A stretch of DNA of 64,000 bases from positions 39,885 to 103,884 of the forward strand of contig NZ_WVUH01000002.1 in the NCBI RefSeq assembly GCF_017614955.1, written 5' to 3'. The stretch is from Micromonospora echinofusca (GTDB lineage Bacteria > Actinomycetota > Actinomycetes > Mycobacteriales > Micromonosporaceae). This document shows, in pieces, positions 59,129-64,000 of this stretch (position 1 is the first letter of the stretch; every line of letters starts with the position of its first letter). The notes below the pieces were generated by a model. It did not search any database, was not told the DNA's origin, and was given only the letters and a program-made list of their open reading frames with translations. The position numbers and the translations under genes are program-made.

Positions 59129-59935
59129 TCAGACCGAGAAGCTGGCCGGCAGTTCGCTGGCCGGGGCGGGCGGAGCCGCCTTCCACAGGCCGGTCTTCTG
59201 GGCGGCCAACCGGGCCAGATAGGCCGGGTTGAGGATCACGTACCGGCGCCAGAGCCGCTTCGGTTCCAGTCCGAGCCGCCAGAACCACTCCAGCCCGGCC
59301 CGCTGCATCCACGGCGGCGGCTTGCGCAGCAGGCCCGCGTGGTAGTCGAACGCGGCACCGACCGCCATCAGCGGCATGTCCAGCAGCGGTCGCATGGCGT
59401 ACGCGAAGACCTCCTGGCGCGGGCAGCCCAGGCCGACCAGGACGAGCCGGGCCCCGCTGGCCCGGATCCGGTCGGCGATCTCGGCGGCCTCGCCGGGCTG
59501 GACCGACCGGAACTTCGACGGCTCCACGCCGGCGATCTTCAGGGCCGGGAACATCCGCTCCAACGCCGGGATGAGCCGGGAGAGGGTCTCCTCGGTCGAC
59601 CCGTAGAGATAGACCGGCAGCCCTTCGTCGGCGAACCGGGAGAGCACGTGCAGCGTCAGGGTCGGGCCGTAGACCCGGTCGGTGAGCCCCGCGCCGTGCA
59701 GCAGGTTGAGCGCCCAGCGCACCGGCTGTCCGTCCGGGGTGACCACGTCGAACGAGTTGAGCCGGGCGTTGTGCGCCGGGTCGAGTACGCCGGTCATCAC
59801 CCCGTGCACCGCGAGCGCGGTCAGCGCCAGCGGACGCCGCTGGTGTGCCGCCGCCACGACCTGCTCGGTGGCTGCCGCGTAGTCGGTCGCGTCGACCAGG
59901 ACGCCGAGGACGTTCCGCTTGGTCTGCGTGGTCAT
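59129..59935 (-). CDS. WecG/TagA/CpsF-family glycosyltransferase
   Basis: 268 residues. Family blocks are [89 protein letters not shown], and [19 protein letters not shown] ... [41 protein letters not shown]. It transfers an N-acetyl-hexosaminyl group (GlcNAc or ManNAc) to a lipid-linked sugar in wall teichoic acid or exopolysaccharide synthesis. ATG 59935 overlaps the epimerase stop (ATGA), so they form a two-gene operon. Confidence 0.93.
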   Translation of the reverse strand: MTTQTKRNVLGVLVDATDYAAATEQVVAAAHQRRPLALTALAVHGVMTGVLDPAHNARLNSFDVVTPDGQPVRWALNLLHGAGLTDRVYGPTLTLHVLSRFADEGLPVYLYGSTEETLSRLIPALERMFPALKIAGVEPSKFRSVQPGEAAEIADRIRASGARLVLVGLGCPRQEVFAYAMRPLLDMPLMAVGAAFDYHAGLLRKPPPWMQRAGLEWFWRLGLEPKRLWRRYVILNPAYLARLAAQKTGLWKAAPPAPASELPASFSV

Positions 59936-61005
59936 GCTCCGGGCACCCACTTGTCGACGTTGGCCTCGTAGATCTCCTGCATGATCATCGGTACGTCGTA
60001 GACCTGCTTCCACTCCGGGTAGTCGGCCTGGAACGCCTCGTTCGAGCCGATCCACCACTTGTGGTCGCCGATCCGGTTCTCCTCCACGTACTCGGTCACC
60101 ATCTCCCGGCCGGTGATCCGCTCGGCCAGCGTGAACGCCTCCCGGTTGGAGGTGTTGGAGTGCCGACCGCCGCCCAGGTTGTAGACCGCCGCCGACCGGG
60201 GGTTGCGGAAGAACGCCTCGAACGCCGACACCACGTCGGAGCTGTGGATCGCGTCGCGGACCTGCTTGCCCTGGTACCCGAAGATCCGGTACGTCCGGCC
60301 CTCCATGTTGGCGCGCATCACGTAGCCGAGGAAGCCGTGCAGCTCGGTGGCCGAGTGCGCCGGCCCGGTCAGGGTGCCACCCCGGAAACAGGCCGTCCGC
60401 ATGTCGAAGTAGCGGCCGTACTCCTGCACCATCACGTCCGCCGCGACCTTGGACGCGCCGAAGATCGAGTGCAGGCAGGAGTCGATCGACATGTCCTCCC
60501 GGATGCCCTGCTCGTACGGGTGGCCCGGCTCGATCTCCCAGCGGGTTTCCAGTTCCACCAGGGGGAGGCTGTTCGGCCGGTCGCCGTACACCTTGTTGGT
60601 GGAGCAGTGGATCACCGGCGCCTCGATGCAGTGTTCCCGCACGTTCTGCAGGACGTTCAGCGTGCCACCGGCGTTGACGTCGAAGTCGGTGTAGGGATCC
60701 CGGACCGCCCAGTCGTGGGACGGCTGTGCGGCGGTGTGGATCACCACCGCGATGTCCCGGCCGTACCGCCGGAAGATCGCCGCCAGCGCCTCCCGGTCCC
60801 GGATGTCGACGTTGTGGTGCGTGTACGCCCCACCGAGGTCGGCGGCGAGCCGCTGCACGTTCCACGCGGTGGACGCCTCGGCGCCGAAGAATGCCTGCCG
60901 CATGTCGTTGTCGATGCCGGCGACATCGAGGCCGAGACCGGCGAAATGCCGGACCGCCTCGGAGCCGATCAGGCCACCGGATCCGGTCACCAACGCGACA
61001 GCCAC
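59932..61005 (-). CDS. NAD-dependent sugar epimerase/dehydratase (extended SDR)
   Basis: 357 residues: [38 protein letters not shown] with the GxxGxxG motif, [25 protein letters not shown] with the Tyr of the YxxxK-type site, and [26 protein letters not shown]. It belongs to the GDP/UDP-sugar epimerase-dehydratase group. The substrate is not readable from sequence. GTG 61005 (VAVALVTG) has GGAG 5 nt upstream; a longer in-frame reading runs through tRNA-Leu and is rejected. Coupled to the glycosyltransferase, together probably making a surface polymer. Confidence 0.92.
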   Translation of the reverse strand: MAVALVTGSGGLIGSEAVRHFAGLGLDVAGIDNDMRQAFFGAEASTAWNVQRLAADLGGAYTHHNVDIRDREALAAIFRRYGRDIAVVIHTAAQPSHDWAVRDPYTDFDVNAGGTLNVLQNVREHCIEAPVIHCSTNKVYGDRPNSLPLVELETRWEIEPGHPYEQGIREDMSIDSCLHSIFGASKVAADVMVQEYGRYFDMRTACFRGGTLTGPAHSATELHGFLGYVMRANMEGRTYRIFGYQGKQVRDAIHSSDVVSAFEAFFRNPRSAAVYNLGGGRHSNTSNREAFTLAERITGREMVTEYVEENRIGDHKWWIGSNEAFQADYPEWKQVYDVPMIMQEIYEANVDKWVPGA

Positions 61006-61080
61006 ACGCCACTCCTGGGTCTGGGGGGAGGCAGGAACCACCGGAGCATAACGCCCCCGCGAGCGTGACCCGGAACGAAG

Positions 61081-61110
61081 GAAGGGCCCCGCGTTTCTGC
61101 GGAGCCCTTC
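61081..61110 (-). terminator. tRNA-Leu terminator hairpin
   Basis: 12-bp stem GAAGGGCTCCGC / GCGGGGCCCTTC (one G-T) with a 6-nt loop, immediately downstream of tRNA-Leu on the minus strand. It shares the AAGGAAGGGCCCC string with the 56-bp repeat but lacks its core. Confidence 0.75.
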
Positions 61111-61115
61111 GACTC

Positions 61116-61201
61116 TGGTGGGGAAGGGGGGAGTTGAACCCCCACGCCCTTTCGGGCACACGGACCTGAACCGTGCGCGTCTGCCATTCCGCCACTTCCC
61201 C
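61116..61201 (-). tRNA. tRNA-Leu (CAG)
   Basis: 86 nt including encoded CCA. The acceptor GGGGAAG pairs with CTTCCCC. The long variable arm (TGCCCGAAAGGGCG) marks it as class II, and the anticodon CAG is at 61166-61168 in TTCAGGT. The T arm is GGGGGTTCAACTCCCCC. A tRNA-Leu beside fhaA is conserved in actinobacteria. Confidence 0.96.
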
Positions 61202-61439
61202 GTGGCTTGACCAGGATCAGTGTAATCTGTCCCGATCCCTCCCCTTAGTGGGGGGTGCCCGGACATATTACGCTGTCCCCAGCCTCTGCTGCGAAAGATC
61301 GCTCGTTCGCGGCGGAGGGAAGAGTAGCACGACATGAGCGGCCCGGTGGAACGGGCCGGTGACAGGCGGCCGAGCGGCGTGTGAGCTGCGCGAGCGACGG
61401 CCGGATACCATCATGTCCTCGGGACCCGAGGAGGAGCCG

Positions 61440-62198
61440 GTGAGCGTGCTGCAACGCTTCGAGAAGCGTCTGGAAGGCCTGGTTGAGGGGGCCTTCGCCA
61501 AGGTCTTCAAGGGGGTCGTCCACCCCGTGGAGATCCTCAACGCCATGCAGCGGGAGGCAGAGGCGCACAAGGCCATCCTGGCTGGTGGGCGCACCCTGGT
61601 GCCCAACCGCTACGTGATCGATCTCTCGCCGTACGACCACAGCCGGCTGGCGCCGTACGCCGCGGCGTTGGCCCAGGAACTGGCCCAGTCGCAGGCGGAG
61701 TTCATCGGCGAGCAGGCGTGGACCGTGTACGGGGACGTCATCGTCGAGATCGAGCGCGGCGAGGGGCTGGACACCGGCATGTTCCGGGTCACCGCCGAGG
61801 TCTACACCGGCGGGGAGGTCGCCCCGGTCTCCGGTCCCGGCTACGACGCCCCGCCCGCCTACCCGGCGTACGACCAGGGTGGCGGCTACGGCCCTCCGCC
61901 CGGCCACGGTGGCGCCCGCAACGTCCGGCTGGTCTCCGGCGACGGCCGGACGTACCCGCTCCAGATGGGCTCCACGGTGATCGGCCGTGGCGACCAGGCC
62001 AACCTGCGCCTGCCGGACGTCGGCATCTCCCGGCGACACGCCCGGCTCGACTTCGACGGTGGCCAGGTGGTGCTGACCGACCTCGGTTCGACCAACGGGA
62101 CCATGGTCAACGGCCAGCGGGTGTCGGCCGTGGCGCTCAACCCGGGCGACATGATCCAGCTGGGGACGACCACCCTGACGTTCCGCGTGGACGGTTAA
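61440..62198 (+). CDS. fhaA: FhaA: DUF3662 and FHA domain protein
   Basis: 252 residues. The N-terminal DUF3662 domain is VSVLQRFEKRLEGLVEGAFAKVFKG..., with VHPVEILNAMQREAEAHK. A Pro/Gly/Tyr linker follows, then a C-terminal FHA domain (STVIGRGDQANLRLPDVGISRRHARLDFDGGQVVLTDLGSTNGTMVNGQRV) with the phosphothreonine-binding R, S and N residues. In mycobacteria FhaA binds phosphorylated MviN and other PknB substrates to control peptidoglycan precursor transport. GTG 61440 is chosen by alignment (GAGGAGG upstream), rather than ATG 61413. First gene of fhaA-fhaB-pstP. Confidence 0.95.
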   Translation: MSVLQRFEKRLEGLVEGAFAKVFKGVVHPVEILNAMQREAEAHKAILAGGRTLVPNRYVIDLSPYDHSRLAPYAAALAQELAQSQAEFIGEQAWTVYGDVIVEIERGEGLDTGMFRVTAEVYTGGEVAPVSGPGYDAPPAYPAYDQGGGYGPPPGHGGARNVRLVSGDGRTYPLQMGSTVIGRGDQANLRLPDVGISRRHARLDFDGGQVVLTDLGSTNGTMVNGQRVSAVALNPGDMIQLGTTTLTFRVDG

Positions 62199-62203
62199 GC
62201 GAC

Positions 62204-62692
62204 TTGCCCCCTCTCGTCATAACCGTCGCGCGCTTCGGCTTCCTCATCCTGCTGTGGATCTTCGTGTTCACCGTGGTGGGAGTGATCCGTCGGGATCTCT
62301 TCGCCGGGGCCAGGTCCAACCGGCTGGTCGCGGCACCCCGCGCCGTCGGGGCCTCGACGGGGCAGGCGGCCGCCAAACCGGCGAAGGTCAAGCGGGGCCG
62401 GGCCGCCCACCAGCTGGTGGTCACCGCCGGTCAGCTCGCCGGCACCCGGATCACCCTCGGCGAAGCCCAGATAACCATCGGCCGGGCAGAGGATTCGACG
62501 CTCGTCATCACCGACGACTACGCCTCCGCGCGCCACGCCCGGCTGGTCCCCCGGGCGGGGCAGTGGTTCGTCGAAGACCTCGGCTCGACTAACGGCACCT
62601 ATCTGGATCGCGCTAAGGTCACCGGACCAACCCCCGTCCCCCTCGGCGTGCCGATCCGGATCGGCCGCACTTCTCTCGAATTACGGCCATGA
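62204..62692 (+). CDS. fhaB: FhaB: membrane-anchored FHA domain protein
   Basis: 162 residues. An N-terminal membrane helix (LPPLVITVARFGFLILLWIF) and a linker precede a C-terminal FHA domain with ITIGRAEDSTLVITDDYASARHARLV and VEDLGSTNGTYLD. FhaB (FipA-partner type) reads phosphothreonine on cell-division and wall proteins. TTG start at 62204, 5 nt after the fhaA stop. The stop overlaps the pstP ATG by 4 nt (ATGA), giving tight coupling. Confidence 0.93.
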   Translation: MPPLVITVARFGFLILLWIFVFTVVGVIRRDLFAGARSNRLVAAPRAVGASTGQAAAKPAKVKRGRAAHQLVVTAGQLAGTRITLGEAQITIGRAEDSTLVITDDYASARHARLVPRAGQWFVEDLGSTNGTYLDRAKVTGPTPVPLGVPIRIGRTSLELRP

Positions 62693-64000
62693 CACTGACC
62701 CTGCGCTATGCGGCCCACAGCGACCGCGGTCTGATCCGAGACGGAAACCAGGATTCCGTCTACGCCGGGCCGCGGCTGCTCGCCGTCGCCGACGGCATGG
62801 GCGGCATGGCCGCCGGTGACGTCGCCAGCAACATCGTCATCGGCGCACTGGCGCCACTCGACGAGGACGTTCCCGGTGATGCGCTCGTCGATGCGCTGCG
62901 CTCGGCCGTGGACACCGCCAACCAGCAGCTGCGGGACACCGTGGACGCCAACCCGCAGCTGGAGGGGATGGGCACCACGCTGACCGCGACCCTCTTCTCC
63001 GGCAGCAAGATCGGGATGGTGCACATCGGGGACTCCCGCGCCTATCTGCTGCGTGACGGCGAGTTCTCCCAGATCACCAAGGACGACACGTACGTCCAGA
63101 TGCTCGTCGACGAGGGTCGGATCAGCCTGGAGGAGGCGAGCAGCCACCCCCAGCGCTCGCTGCTCACCCGGGCCCTCGACGGGCGGGACATCGACCCGGA
63201 GTACTCCGTCCGTCAGGTGCTGCCCGGCGACCGCTACCTCATCTGCAGCGACGGGCTCTCCGGCGTGGTGAGCGCCGAGACGATCGCCGAGACCATGCGG
63301 GAGTACGCCGACCCGCAGCAGTGCGTCGAGCGGCTGGTGCAGCTCGCCCTGCGCGGCGGTGGCCCGGACAACATCACCGTGGTCATCGCGGACGCCACCG
63401 ACCAGGACATCGTGGAGGCCGCCCCGATCGTGGGCGGGGCCGCCGCCCGGGACCGGGGCATGGCGACCTCCGCCGACCGCTCCACCCCGGCGGCCCGGGC
63501 CTCCGCGCTCTCCGCGCCCCGCCCGGCGGCGCCCGAGCCGGCCCCTGCGCCCGGCCGGGACGACGACGACCGCCCCCGTCGCCGACCGGTCCGCACCGCG
63601 CTGCTCCTGGTGGTGCTGCTCGGTCTGCTGGGCGCCGGCCTGTGGGGTGGCTGGAGCTACACCCAGCGGCAGTACTACGTCGGGGCCACCGAGGACGGCC
63701 AGCTCGCCGTCTTCCGTGGCGTGCCGGGGCAGATCGCCGGGCTGGACCTGTCCAGCGTCCACACGACCAGTGCGGCCGAGCTCGACGACCTCACCGCCGC
63801 CGCCCAGGAGCAGGTCAAGCAGGGCATCCAGGCCAAGAGCGAGCCGGACGCCGAGCGGCGTCTCGCCGAACTGACCAACGACGACCCGGCCAACCCGAAC
63901 CTGAAGCCGATCTGCCCGCCGAGTCCCGCGCCGGGTGTGACCGCGTCCGGGGTACCCGCACCCAACGGCACCCCGGCACCGGCTGCGACCCCCTCCCCGG
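62689..64000 (+). CDS. pstP: PstP serine/threonine protein phosphatase (PP2C, partial)
   Basis: 437 codons are visible and the frame runs off the right edge. The PP2C domain (about 1-240) shows AAHSDRGLIRDGNQDS, LLAVADGMGGMAAGDVAS, GTTLTATLFSG, HIGDSRAYLLRDG, LICSDGLSGVVS and GGGPDNITVVIAD, which carry the metal-binding Asp residues. A linker leads to one membrane helix (about 305-325, ALLLVVLLGLLGAGLWGGW), then an extracytoplasmic region with Pro/Ala-rich tail. It removes phosphate from PknA/PknB targets. The ATG overlaps the fhaB stop. rodA, pbpA, pknA and pknB are expected beyond the edge. Confidence 0.95.
   Translation, partial: MTLTLRYAAHSDRGLIRDGNQDSVYAGPRLLAVADGMGGMAAGDVASNIVIGALAPLDEDVPGDALVDALRSAVDTANQQLRDTVDANPQLEGMGTTLTATLFSGSKIGMVHIGDSRAYLLRDGEFSQITKDDTYVQMLVDEGRISLEEASSHPQRSLLTRALDGRDIDPEYSVRQVLPGDRYLICSDGLSGVVSAETIAETMREYADPQQCVERLVQLALRGGGPDNITVVIADATDQDIVEAAPIVGGAAARDRGMATSADRSTPAARASALSAPRPAAPEPAPAPGRDDDDRPRRRPVRTALLLVVLLGLLGAGLWGGWSYTQRQYYVGATEDGQLAVFRGVPGQIAGLDLSSVHTTSAAELDDLTAAAQEQVKQGIQAKSEPDAERRLAELTNDDPANPNLKPICPPSPAPGVTASGVPAPNGTPAPAATPSP

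Noticed and set aside
61081..61110. Fourth copy of the 56-bp repeat beside tRNA-Leu
   Set aside because: Only the AAGGAAGGGCCCC string is shared. The CGCTTTCGG core is absent, and the hairpin fits a tRNA terminator.
61006..61335. 110-codon N-terminal extension of the sugar epimerase
   Set aside because: It runs through tRNA-Leu and its terminator on the same strand. The Rossmann start at 61005 is complete.

Overview
The window is high-GC DNA from a filamentous actinobacterium. Gene order and protein sequences point to the family Micromonosporaceae (Micromonospora or a close relative). This rests on gnd between dnaN and recF, the DUF3566 gene with tRNA-Ile and tRNA-Ala after gyrA, and the style of the intergenic repeats. 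It is an inference; no database search was made.

Layout. 1-16.9 kb is the chromosomal origin block. On the minus strand lie khpB/jag (cut by the window edge), yidC, yidD, rnpA and rpmH. On the plus strand lie dnaA, oriC (about 5.33-5.82 kb, with at least ten DnaA-box-like sites and an AT-rich tract), dnaN, gnd, recF, dciA, gyrB, gyrA, a DUF3566 membrane protein, tRNA-Ile, a tiny DLW-39 family gene and tRNA-Ala. 17-27.4 kb is mixed: a secreted triple-repeat protein, a CtpI-like giant P-type ATPase with a degenerate second pump unit, an NAD(P)-binding oxidoreductase, small membrane proteins, a YbaK-type deacylase, a DsbA-type protein, SufE, a CBS-pair protein and an RmlC-like epimerase. 27.5-37.8 kb has proS, a sigma factor coupled to a membrane-anchored beta-propeller protein, a GDSL hydrolase, a rhodanese, and an HSP90-like ATPase coupled to a 986-residue TPR protein. 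37.9-44.2 kb is a leucine-catabolism (liu-type) cluster: TetR, biotin carboxylase, HMG-CoA lyase, carboxyltransferase and acyl-CoA dehydrogenase. 44.5-57 kb holds an HTH/NTPase regulator, a MarR/YceI divergent pair, a glutamate-cysteine ligase-like enzyme, a membrane protein, two PASTA proteins, an XRE/DUF397 pair and several unknowns. 57-64 kb holds a secreted subtilisin with a P domain, a WecG/TagA glycosyltransferase with an NAD-dependent epimerase, tRNA-Leu, and the start of the cell-wall signalling operon fhaA-fhaB-pstP (cut by the window end).

How parts work together. The first block supplies replication initiation (DnaA, oriC, DciA), the clamp, recombination repair and supercoiling, plus RNase P and membrane insertion. 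The liu-type cluster should oxidise isovaleryl-CoA to acetoacetate and acetyl-CoA, but its biotin carboxylase ends without a biotin carrier domain, so a carrier must come from elsewhere. fhaA-fhaB-pstP belongs with the PknA/PknB growth and cell-wall control operon expected just past the right edge.

Most unusual sequence structure: (1) a 56-bp palindromic repeat present three times, each directly behind a gene and in the same orientation relative to it; (2) four 24-bp tandem repeats plus a perfect 23-bp inverted repeat directly after the biotin carboxylase stop; (3) three DnaA boxes packed just ahead of gyrA; (4) a recurring leaderless pattern, a TAnnnT hexamer 6-8 nt before the start codon, at several genes; (5) a short leader ORF stop-start coupled to the XRE regulator. 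Previously undescribed functional units are most plausible for the HSP90/TPR pair, the sigma/propeller pair and the pump/pseudo-pump fusion.
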